The notes beneath the pieces are model-generated. The model was not told the origin of the DNA. It saw nothing but the letters and a program-made list of their open reading frames with translations, and did no database searches. A stretch of DNA of 64,000 nucleotides from Kitasatospora acidiphila (GTDB lineage Bacteria; Actinomycetota; Actinomycetes; Streptomycetales; Streptomycetaceae): positions 2,046,001 through 2,110,000 of the forward strand of contig NZ_VIGB01000003.1 in NCBI RefSeq assembly GCF_006636205.1, read 5' to 3'. Below are positions 25,923-32,410 of the stretch, in pieces. Positions within the stretch are counted from its first letter, which is position 1; the number at the start of each line of letters is the position of its first letter. The translations under genes were made by a program, and so were the position numbers.

Positions 25923-25978
25923 GACCGCTTGACCGCCGACCGCTTGACCGCCGACCGCTTGACCGCTGACCGCTGACC
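25923..25978. repeat. 15-bp tandem repeat upstream of the GNAT gene
   Basis: GACCGCTTGACCGCC occurs in three adjoining copies (25923-25967), with shortened GACCGCT copies at each end. It lies in the roughly 240-bp gap between two reverse-strand genes. Too short and spacer-free to be CRISPR. Confidence 0.75.
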
Positions 25979-26062
25979 GCGTCAAGGACGGCAACACCGC
26001 CGTTGGGACTCGGCCGCAACCACAGCCGCGACCGCGTTCGCCGTTGCCTCGTCCATGGACGA

Positions 26063-27391
26063 TCAGCGGAGTTCGACGGTGATGCCGACCCGTGCGAGCA
26101 ACCGGAGGATGTCGTCGACGTATGGCGTCTCACCCGCCGTGTCCACGCTTACCGCAGCGAGCGCGCGCCGGGCCACCTCGGCGTCGTGCCAGACCAGGGT
26201 GAACGGTGTGGGCGGCAGATCCCCGCCGCACGGGCAGCCTCGCAACGTGTGCCAGCACTGGGAGTAGTAGCCGCCGGGGCCCGCGACCGCTTCGCCGATC
26301 GCGCACACCAGGCCCGGCACATCGGTGACATGCCGGCCGTCGAGGTGCCGTACGGGGTCGGGCAGCGGCCGGCCGGCGCCCTGGCGGGCGGCGGCGAATG
26401 CGGCCCACTCGGCCCGGCCCTCGGACGGGAACGCGGCCCACGCACCGGGCTCGGTCGGCGGCCCCTCGAACCAGGCGTCCCACACCGGTCGGGCTGCCGG
26501 CACGGGTCGGACGGCGGGGCCCTCGCTCAGCCATAGGTCAAGCAGTGTCCCACCGAGCGCGGACGGGCGGGAGGCGACGACCTGCAGCGGCATGTGCTCC
26601 TGGTGGCGCATGACTTGGCCGGTCCGGTCCACAGCGAGCAGCGTCACCCGGTCGCCGTCGCCCCGCGGGCGCACCAGCCGCCGCAGCAACCTCTCACCGG
26701 GCTCGCAACCGATCAGCCGTATGGGCGGCGAGGTGGGGAAGGGCCGCTTGCCGTAAAGACCCTCGACCCGGAGGCACTCGCCGAGGCTCCCACCGCCCGG
26801 TCCGTTGAACAGCCGCCATTCGGCGTCCGCAGGCTCGCTGCGCCACACGGGGCCGTCGACTTCGGCCTCGACGACCAGGTCGAACAGGGAGGTGCCGAGC
26901 TTTGAGGGCCTGCAGTCGATCAGGACGGGGGCGAGTAGCCCCCAGTGGTCGTCGTCGTAGGCGTCGTACGGGTCGCCCTCGGGGTCGGCCCCAGGCACGG
27001 GGAAGCCCACGATGAGGCCGAGCGACCCGAGGTCGATGGGCTCGCCGGACCGGTGCCGGGCTCGCTCGGCCGCCTTGAGCAGTCGACCGGTCGGGGCGCA
27101 GCCCACGAGCGTCAGCCGTTCCCGGCGCAGGGCCGGCTCAACGAACAGGCCGTCGACCTCGGCGCAGCGCGCCCACACGATCAGCTCACCGTCCCATTCC
27201 TCGCTGACCAGCACGTACTTGAGCGGCAGCGCGCGCCCCCAGGTCCAGACGGCCTCCTCAACCCCACCGCGTCCGCTCCCCCTCGCCCGTGTGTTCTGCC
27301 TGCCTACCGCTCCCTCAGCCTGCCACCTCGGAGCCTCGGCAAAGGCGGTGGGGCTCAGGTCGGGCGCTCGAACCGTCAGGTGCTCAACCAA
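26063..27391 (-). CDS. Barstar-domain protein with large N-terminal region
   Basis: The C-terminal ~100 residues match the barstar RNase-inhibitor fold: PVRHLDGRHVTDVPGLVCAI..GEAVAGPGGYYSQCW then TPFTLVWHDAEVARRAL and a final VDDILRLLARVGITVEL. Barstars block barnase-type ribonucleases by occupying the active site. The first ~330 residues (LPLKYVLVSEEWDGELIVWA and repeated LIGCEPGERLL-type segments) form an all-beta module shared by larger Streptomyces barstar proteins. No cognate RNase is seen. The start is uncertain: the open frame begins at a TTG at 27391 that overlaps the stop of a small upstream frame, and conserved sequence begins about 50 residues later. Confidence 0.72.
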   Translation of the reverse strand: MVEHLTVRAPDLSPTAFAEAPRWQAEGAVGRQNTRARGSGRGGVEEAVWTWGRALPLKYVLVSEEWDGELIVWARCAEVDGLFVEPALRRERLTLVGCAPTGRLLKAAERARHRSGEPIDLGSLGLIVGFPVPGADPEGDPYDAYDDDHWGLLAPVLIDCRPSKLGTSLFDLVVEAEVDGPVWRSEPADAEWRLFNGPGGGSLGECLRVEGLYGKRPFPTSPPIRLIGCEPGERLLRRLVRPRGDGDRVTLLAVDRTGQVMRHQEHMPLQVVASRPSALGGTLLDLWLSEGPAVRPVPAARPVWDAWFEGPPTEPGAWAAFPSEGRAEWAAFAAARQGAGRPLPDPVRHLDGRHVTDVPGLVCAIGEAVAGPGGYYSQCWHTLRGCPCGGDLPPTPFTLVWHDAEVARRALAAVSVDTAGETPYVDDILRLLARVGITVELR

Positions 27392-27503
27392 CCGGCCAGC
27401 CGGGGCCGCCCGGCGTGTCGAGCCACACCCGCTGGTCGGCGCCAGCGACCGTGATGCCGTACCGGTCGCGGGGATCGCCCCTTCTCTCCCGCTGTCCTCT
27501 CAT
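27384..27503 (-). CDS. Possible small ORF upstream of the barstar gene
   Basis: An ATG at 27503 opens a 39-residue frame (MRGQRERRGDPRDRYGITVA and onward, ending GWPVG) whose stop overlaps the possible TTG start of the barstar-type gene. The peptide has a domain-like composition (YGITVAGADQRVWLDTP), so it may be a remnant or a coupled leader. No family recognised; weak evidence. Confidence 0.25.
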   Translation of the reverse strand: MRGQRERRGDPRDRYGITVAGADQRVWLDTPGGPGWPVG

Positions 27504-27607
27504 TGCCCCAACTGATCGTCAGGACGCTGTCCGAGCCCTGCCGATGCTCGGCGCTGACCGCTGAATACGGTTGAGGTGGTCGACGTCGAGTGAGAGGACG
27601 AGAAGAC

Positions 27608-28272
27608 GTGGATGTGTATGAGGCCGTGGACAGCCGCCGGGCCGTACGGGCGTTCAGCGACGAACCGGTGCCCAAGGACATACTCGAGCGAGTGCTGGCC
27701 GCAGCAACGAGGGCTCCGTCGAGTGGGAACCTCCAGCCGTGGCACCTGTACGTCGTGGCCGGCGAGCCCCTGGCCGAGCTGAAGAAGCGCGCGACAACCC
27801 GGGCGCTGGCGGGGGATCCGGGCGACGAGCGGGAGTACCCGATGTACCCGGCCGACCTGACCTCGCCCTATCTGGACCGATTTTCCGCCGCAGCCGCCCA
27901 GCGGTACGAAGCGCTGGGAATCCAACGTGACGATCCTGACAGGCCCACGAAGATCGCCGCCTTGAACTCGGAGGCGTTCGGGGCGCCCGCCGTACTCTTC
28001 TGCTACCTCGACCGGACGATGGGCCCCGGGCAATGGGGGACGCGGGGATGTACCTGCAGACGGTCATGCTGCTGCTGAGGGCGGAAGGGTTGCACAGCTG
28101 CCCCCAGGTCATGTGGACGATGTATCGCAAAACAGTCAGCCAGGTGGTCGGAGCCGATGACGGGCTGGTCCTGTTCTGCGGTGTCGCGGTGGGGTTCGAG
28201 AAGGAAGGTGTGCCACGGCTGCGCACCGGGCGGGCGGACCTGGCGGAAACGGTGAGCTTCATCGGGGTGTGA
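27608..28272 (+). CDS. Nitroreductase-family protein, apparent frameshift
   Basis: FMN-dependent nitroreductase fold: VYEAVDSRRAVRAFSDEPVPK and TRAPSSGNLQPWHLYVV at the N-terminus, and YLQTVMLLLRAEGLHSCPQ with the final FCGVAVGFEKEG in the C-terminal half. The halves lie in different frames. Adding one G to the GGGGG at 28035-28039 gives GPGQWGDAGMYLQTVML and a normal protein of about 220 residues. The start is the GTG at 27608 behind AGGACGAGAAG. These enzymes reduce nitro groups, quinones or enones with NAD(P)H. The frameshift is probably a base-calling error. Confidence 0.78.
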
Positions 28273-28322
28273 CCGCTAGGCGGTCGAGCTCCGCGGGACG
28301 GGTCCTCGCGCGGGCGTAGTGG

Positions 28323-28553
28323 TCATGAGCGGGCGACGATCCGATGCACTGTCCGGCCGGAGGACGCGCTCGTCGACTCCTCGTCCAGCAGCAACTCGCT
28401 TCCTGCCAGGGACTCGTGGACCGCTCTCAGTTCGATCGGCGCGTACAGCCGCCCATGAGCATCGCCTTGGCTGTCGCCGGTGACAACTCGCCAGCTGACG
28501 AAGAGGGTTCCGCCCGGCTGCAGGAGCTCACGTAGGCGACGGACGGCCAACAT
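28323..28553 (-). pseudogene. C-terminal remnant of a SAM-dependent methyltransferase
   Basis: The short frame reads VRRLRELLQPGGTLFVSWRV, the post-II/III motif (LRPGGTLxVSW) near the end of class I methyltransferases, followed by a typical final strand. The SAM-binding GxGxG part is absent and a stop lies about 30 bases upstream of the ATG, so the N-terminal two thirds are missing. Probably the relic of a deleted gene. Confidence 0.5.
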
Positions 28554-28647
28554 CGCCTGCGCTCCTCGGGTGTGCGACTGTCCATCAGTTCAACTGCCAA
28601 CATGGGTAGTCGAGCATTCCCATCACCCGAGTTGACCGGAGTTCCCC

Positions 28648-28949
28648 ATGACCGCTCTCCTGATCCTCAACTACGACGTGACCGACCCGCAGCGCCTCGA
28701 TGCCTACCGGCAGGCGGCCACCCCGTCCTTCTCGGCCCCGACGGCGGTGAGTTGCTGGCCGGCACGGACCAGACGGTCCACCTGCGCGAGGGCGGCCGAC
28801 CGCCGGGCGGCACCCACACCGTCGTGCTGCGCTTCCGCGACGCCGAACAGGCGCGCGCCGTCTACGAGTCGGCCCGCTATCAGGAGCTGCTGGACGAACG
28901 GCTGGCCGCCACTGTGCCGTTCACGGCGATGATCGTGCCCGAGCTCTAA
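28648..28949 (+). CDS. DUF1330-type small protein, apparent frameshift
   Basis: MTALLILNYDVTDPQRLDAY followed, in another frame, by GGELLAGTDQTVHL..THTVVLRFRDAEQARAVYES and YQELLDERL gives a complete dimeric alpha/beta-barrel protein of the DUF1330 type (about 100 residues). The two parts join if one base is added in the CCTTCTC at about 28726-28732. As sequenced, the second half would be read only from an unrelated upstream frame. Function unknown. Confidence 0.65.
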
Positions 28950-28963
28950 CCGGCCTAGGCCCG

Positions 28964-28989
28964 CCTGACAGTTCGGCCTGACAGTTCGG
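28964..28989. repeat. 13-bp tandem duplication after the DUF1330 gene
   Basis: CCTGACAGTTCGG is present twice without a gap. Each copy has a TGA, the same stop-linked pattern found after other genes in the window. Confidence 0.7.
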
Positions 28990-29095
28990 CGACCTTCCTG
29001 TTACGCGCCTGCGACGCAAGATCACGAACCCTCGGCCGGATACAGCACGTGATGAAGGGAGTAAGCACAAACGCCCGTTCGGAGGGGAAGCAGTC

Positions 29096-29857
29096 ATGAG
29101 GATCACCAAGGCGGCGGCGATCACGGCGAGCACGGTTGCGCTGGCAATGGGGGCGGTGGCCTGCAACGACGACGGCTCCTCCAGCTCCGCCAACCCGCCG
29201 GCGTCCGCCGCTCCGACCGCCGCTCCGACTGCCGCGCACTCTGGCGCGCCTAGCACTTCCGGCGGCGCCGGTGGCAGCACCACCGGTGGCGGAACGGGCT
29301 CCGGCGGCAGCACGGGGGGCTCCGGCAGCACCGGTGGCAGCAGCACCGGCGGCTCCAGCAGCGGAGGCAACGGCAGCAGCGCCAAGCCCGTCCCTGCCGC
29401 AAGCCGCTGCCGCACCGATGAGTTGAAGGCCTACATCCAGCTGGAACCGCCGATCGGCAAGCTCAGCTCCGGCCTGCTGAAGCTGTCCAACGTCGGCAAG
29501 CGCAGCTGCGAAGTCACCGGCTACGCCGGCCTGGGCGGGCTGCTCGCCGACAACAGCCAGCTGTCGCTCAACACCACCCGCGTCCCGCTCCCGTTCCCGC
29601 CGACCGCCGACAACTCCACCATCATCAAGCCCGGCGACAACGCCTTCGCCGGCCTCAAGTGGAGCCCCTGCGACAAGGCCGACACCACCTGCCACGTGCT
29701 GGCCGGTCTGGTCGTCACCCCGCCGGACCAGACCACCCAGCTGACCGCCGACGTCACGGGCCTCGACAACAAGCCGCTCGACCAGTTGACCGTCTCCGCC
29801 GCGGGCATCACGGTCGGCACCCTGCAGCCCACGGTGGGCGTGCTCTTCCAGAACTGA
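29096..29857 (+). CDS. Secreted lipoprotein with DUF4232-type domain
   Basis: The 253-residue protein starts with a lipoprotein signal peptide ending in GAVAC (lipobox, Cys about 23). A low-complexity Ser/Gly/Thr/Ala linker of about 75 residues follows (repeated GGSTGG), then a beta-rich domain starting at RCRTDELKAYIQLEPPIGKL. The motifs NVGKRSCEVTGYAG and FAGLKWSPCDKA, with paired cysteines, are those of the actinobacterial DUF4232 family. It is anchored outside the membrane; function unknown. GAAGCAGTC lies before the ATG. Monocistronic. Confidence 0.85.
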   Translation: MRITKAAAITASTVALAMGAVACNDDGSSSSANPPASAAPTAAPTAAHSGAPSTSGGAGGSTTGGGTGSGGSTGGSGSTGGSSTGGSSSGGNGSSAKPVPAASRCRTDELKAYIQLEPPIGKLSSGLLKLSNVGKRSCEVTGYAGLGGLLADNSQLSLNTTRVPLPFPPTADNSTIIKPGDNAFAGLKWSPCDKADTTCHVLAGLVVTPPDQTTQLTADVTGLDNKPLDQLTVSAAGITVGTLQPTVGVLFQN

Positions 29858-29991
29858 CCATCCCTGAAGGGAGCAAGCTCTCCCGGGCACAGCGGCGGCC
29901 CAGGGCGTTGCAGCCAGTCGAGGGCAAGGCGCTTCACCGTGCCGGCCAAATTGCCTGGGCACCTCAGCACGTGTCTCGCTAGCATCGGGCC

Positions 29992-30483
29992 ATGCCCAAC
30001 CTGCAACGCCTGCACGCCGACCACGCCCCGGCAGTCCTGGCCTTCGAGCTGGCGAACCGGGCCTACTTCGCCGCCTCGATACCCGACCGCGGCGACGACT
30101 ACTTCAGCCACTTCGCCGACCGGTTCAGTGCCCTGCTGGCCGAGCAGGAGAGCGGCCTGTGCGCCTTCCACGTGCTGGTCGCCGACGACGGCTCGGTGCT
30201 CGGCCGGTTCAACCTGGTGGACATCGAGCACTGCGCCGCCGAACTCGGCTACCGGGTCGCACAGCACGTCACCGGCCGCGGTGTGGCGACCGCGACCGTC
30301 CTGGAGCTCTGCCAACTGGCCGCAGCACAGCACGGCCTGCGCACCATCAAGGCGGCCGTCACCCACGAGAACACCGCCTCCCAGCGGGTGTTGGCAAAGG
30401 CCGGATTCCTCCCGACCGGCCCGGCCAACCCCGGCGGCAAGCCCGGCACCTGGTACCAGCGCCACCTCCTCCCGCCCACCTGA
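29992..30483 (+). CDS. GNAT-family N-acetyltransferase
   Basis: The 163-residue protein has a complete GNAT layout: VLGRFNLVDIEHCAAELGYR (beta4), VTGRGVATATVLELCQLA (the R/QxxGxA/G CoA-binding loop as GRGVATA) and VTHENTASQRVLAKAGFLPT (the conserved Asn and the FxxxG end). It is of the RimJ/L-like subgroup that acetylates protein N-termini or small amines. Substrate not predictable. Stands alone. Confidence 0.88.
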   Translation: MPNLQRLHADHAPAVLAFELANRAYFAASIPDRGDDYFSHFADRFSALLAEQESGLCAFHVLVADDGSVLGRFNLVDIEHCAAELGYRVAQHVTGRGVATATVLELCQLAAAQHGLRTIKAAVTHENTASQRVLAKAGFLPTGPANPGGKPGTWYQRHLLPPT

Positions 30484-30550
30484 CGACGCTGCGGCGACCT
30501 GCCCGCCACCGGCCTGCGGCACGAGATCACGCCCCCGCCGGGCATGGATG

Positions 30551-30581
30551 CCACGCAGTGCCATCTGGTAGCACTGCGTGG
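30551..30581. promoter_or_regulatory. Inverted repeat upstream of the antitoxin gene
   Basis: CCACGCAGTGC and its exact complement flank a 9-nt centre, ending 23 bp before the antitoxin ATG. Phd/YefM antitoxins repress their own promoters through such palindromes, so it is a likely operator; it could also be a terminator for the upstream GNAT gene. Confidence 0.55.
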
Positions 30582-30604
30582 AACGCCGTTCTACCGTGGC
30601 CGAC

Positions 30605-30874
30605 ATGACGGCACAGCCAGAGATCACGCAACCCGATCCGCGGAAGAGGTCCAAGGAGATCCTGGACGCGGTCCAGGCGGGCCAATCGTTCACGGTCACT
30701 CGTGACGGGCACCAGATCGACGAGCTCGTGCCGCGGCGATCGTCCAGGCGGTTCGTCTCCCGGCAGGATTTCACAGCGATGTCCCATAGCGCGCCGATTG
30801 TCTCGCTCGAAGCTTTCCACGCCGACCAGTGCGCCACCGCCGACCAGTACCTGGATGATCCAGATGACCGGTGA
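30605..30874 (+). CDS. Phd/YefM-type antitoxin without partner toxin
   Basis: The 89-residue protein contains ILDAVQAGQSFTVTRDGHQI and DELVPRR, the DNA-binding N-terminal pattern of type II prevent-host-death antitoxins (usually with VapC/PIN toxins). The acidic C-terminus (DQYLDDPDDR) would bind the toxin. The stop overlaps an ATG (ATGACCGGTGA, as in real Phd-VapC pairs), but that second frame ends after eight codons (MTGEPNHH), so the toxin is lost. The orphan antitoxin may still repress its operator at 30551. Confidence 0.8.
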   Translation: MTAQPEITQPDPRKRSKEILDAVQAGQSFTVTRDGHQIDELVPRRSSRRFVSRQDFTAMSHSAPIVSLEAFHADQCATADQYLDDPDDR

Positions 30875-30893
30875 GCCCAACCATCACTAGCGT

Positions 30894-31541
30894 TCAGATC
30901 ACCCCGGTCCGCAGGGCGTGGACCACTGCGTGGGTGCGGTTGCGCAGGTTCAAGCGCGTGACCACGCCATGGACCACGCTCTTCACCGTCCGCTCCGAGT
31001 AACTCAGTTTGGCGGAGATCTGCTTGGTGCTCAGCCCGTCGGCGAGGAAGCGCAGCACCTCGACCTCGCGGTCCGAGAGGCCCGCCAGATTCAGGCCGGC
31101 CGGGGCCAGCGCGGTGTCCCGGATGGCGCGGATGTGGGCGATGAGCGACTGCTGAACGCCCGCCGACTCGTCGCGAGGCCCGGCGGCAGCCTCGTGGACG
31201 GCGCGCCTGATGTCGTCGAACCCCGCCTCCTGGCGGTTGAGATAGCTCACCAGGCCCAGATCGATGGCGCGCAGGATGTGTTGCTCGGGGAAGTCGGCCG
31301 CGACCAGCACCATCGGCAGCACTCCGTCGGGCGTCTCATGCTGCACCCGTTCCACCCTGGCCAGCGTGTCGGCGGTGACCTCGGCCGCTAACACCAGTAA
31401 CACGTCGGCCGGTTGGCCCCACCGCCAGTAGCTCGCGGTGATCTCCTTGCACGCGGAGAGCCACCAGACGGCTCCCTCGCCGGTCACCGGATCGTTCGCC
31501 AACACGGCCACGGTGACGGTTTTCACGGACTTGTCGGTCAT
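30894..31541 (-). CDS. LuxR-type (NarL/FixJ-like) regulator, probable cluster 2 regulator
   Basis: 215 residues from the ATG at 31541 (GGGGGGAA upstream). The N-terminal ~130 residues are receiver-like in length and hydrophobic pattern (VTVAVLANDP, LPMVLVAADFPEQHI, AIDLGLVSYLNRQ) but lack a clear phospho-Asp pocket. The C-terminus is a GerE/LuxR helix-turn-helix: LAGLSDREVEVLRFLADGLS then AKLSYSERTVKSVVHGVVTR. It is divergent from the NRPS operon across a 557-bp region with palindromes and is the only regulator next to cluster 2. Likely an atypical, phosphorylation-independent activator. Confidence 0.85.
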   Translation of the reverse strand: MTDKSVKTVTVAVLANDPVTGEGAVWWLSACKEITASYWRWGQPADVLLVLAAEVTADTLARVERVQHETPDGVLPMVLVAADFPEQHILRAIDLGLVSYLNRQEAGFDDIRRAVHEAAAGPRDESAGVQQSLIAHIRAIRDTALAPAGLNLAGLSDREVEVLRFLADGLSTKQISAKLSYSERTVKSVVHGVVTRLNLRNRTHAVVHALRTGVI

Positions 31542-32098
31542 CGGCGTTCCCCCCGCCAGGTTCGGCGGCGATTTCCCGGTCAGGAATTCGCCTGCGATCG
31601 ATGTGGCGGAACAGCGGATCCGCTGTCCGCCCGCACCACCCATTATGCGCCGCAATTCCCGCCGTGCTGACTGACCGTCAGTTTCGCGCCACTCCGTTCC
31701 CCGTCGCAGTGCCGTCCGCCACCCTCGCCATCCGGTTCTACGGCCGACGGTCAGCCGGGAGTTCACGAGCGTTCACAGTCGATCAACGGACAGGCGAGGC
31801 CTGGGAATCCCATGGGCAGCGGAACCCTCCCCAAGGGGCAACGAAGGCCCATCCCGCCGCTGAGCAGGGCATGAACGGCTGCCGAACGCTGTCCTCCCGG
31901 CAACCCGGCGCCCCGCCGAGACGCTGCCCAAAGGTGCAACCCTCCCTGCACAAAGGGGTGGGACGGCTTGCGTCCGCTCTCCGGATCCGTTCATCTTGGG
32001 ACCGCTGCGAAGAACCGCAAAGCGCTCTGCGGCCATTGCGGCGGGGCCCAATTGACGCCCTTCCATCAACTCCCTTGAAGCAAGAGAAAGGCCGCGCC
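31542..32098. promoter_or_regulatory. Divergent control region between the LuxR gene and the NRPS operon
   Basis: No credible gene. It holds a 16-bp perfect palindrome (31611-31626), the 13-bp inverted repeat ACTGAC-C-GTCAGT (31670-31682) and two CCCTCCC..AAGGGG elements at about 31826 and 31942. Close to the operon, TTGACG at 32052 could be a -35, but no clear -10 follows. The length suggests a long leader or several regulator sites. Confidence 0.5.
31611..31626. promoter_or_regulatory. 16-bp perfect palindrome, candidate LuxR operator
   Basis: ACAGCGGATCCGCTGT is fully self-complementary and lies 70 bp upstream of the LuxR-type gene start in the divergent promoter region. Dimeric LuxR-type proteins bind such sites; assignment is by position only. 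Confidence 0.5.
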
Positions 32099-32410
32099 AT
32101 GACTGGCCGAGGACAATCGGCGGAGAATGCGCCGCAGCAGGCACCGGAAACCGCGTCCGGCCGGAAATCGCTCGAAGAACTGCGGGCCACCATCACCGGC
32201 ATCTGGCAGGACGTGCTGCGCCTGGACGGCCTCACCGCCGAGGACAACTTCTTCGAGCTGGGCGGCCATTCACTGACCGCTTCGCAGGTGATCTCCCGGA
32301 TGCGGCAGGCGCTGCGCGTGGAGGTCCCGCTGGCGGCCTTCTTCGAGCACCCGACCATCGCCGAACTCGCGCTCTACACCGCGGGCTTGGAGACCAGTGA
32401 TGCCCGGTAG
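32099..32410 (+). CDS. Stand-alone peptidyl carrier protein
   Basis: The 103-residue protein is a single PCP: ITGIWQDVLRLDGLTAEDNF followed by FELGGHSLTASQ, whose Ser takes the phosphopantetheine arm, and FFEHPTIAELALY at the end. GAGAAAGG precedes the ATG at 32099. Its stop (32408-32410) overlaps the next gene's start by 11 nt. A free PCP at the head of an assembly line usually carries the starter residue, and the free A domain at 42388 is the obvious loader (inference). Confidence 0.88.
   Translation: MTGRGQSAENAPQQAPETASGRKSLEELRATITGIWQDVLRLDGLTAEDNFFELGGHSLTASQVISRMRQALRVEVPLAAFFEHPTIAELALYTAGLETSDAR

Noticed and set aside
25923..25978. Short regular repeats considered as a CRISPR array
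   Set aside because: 15-bp units adjoin with no spacers and no cas genes are nearby.
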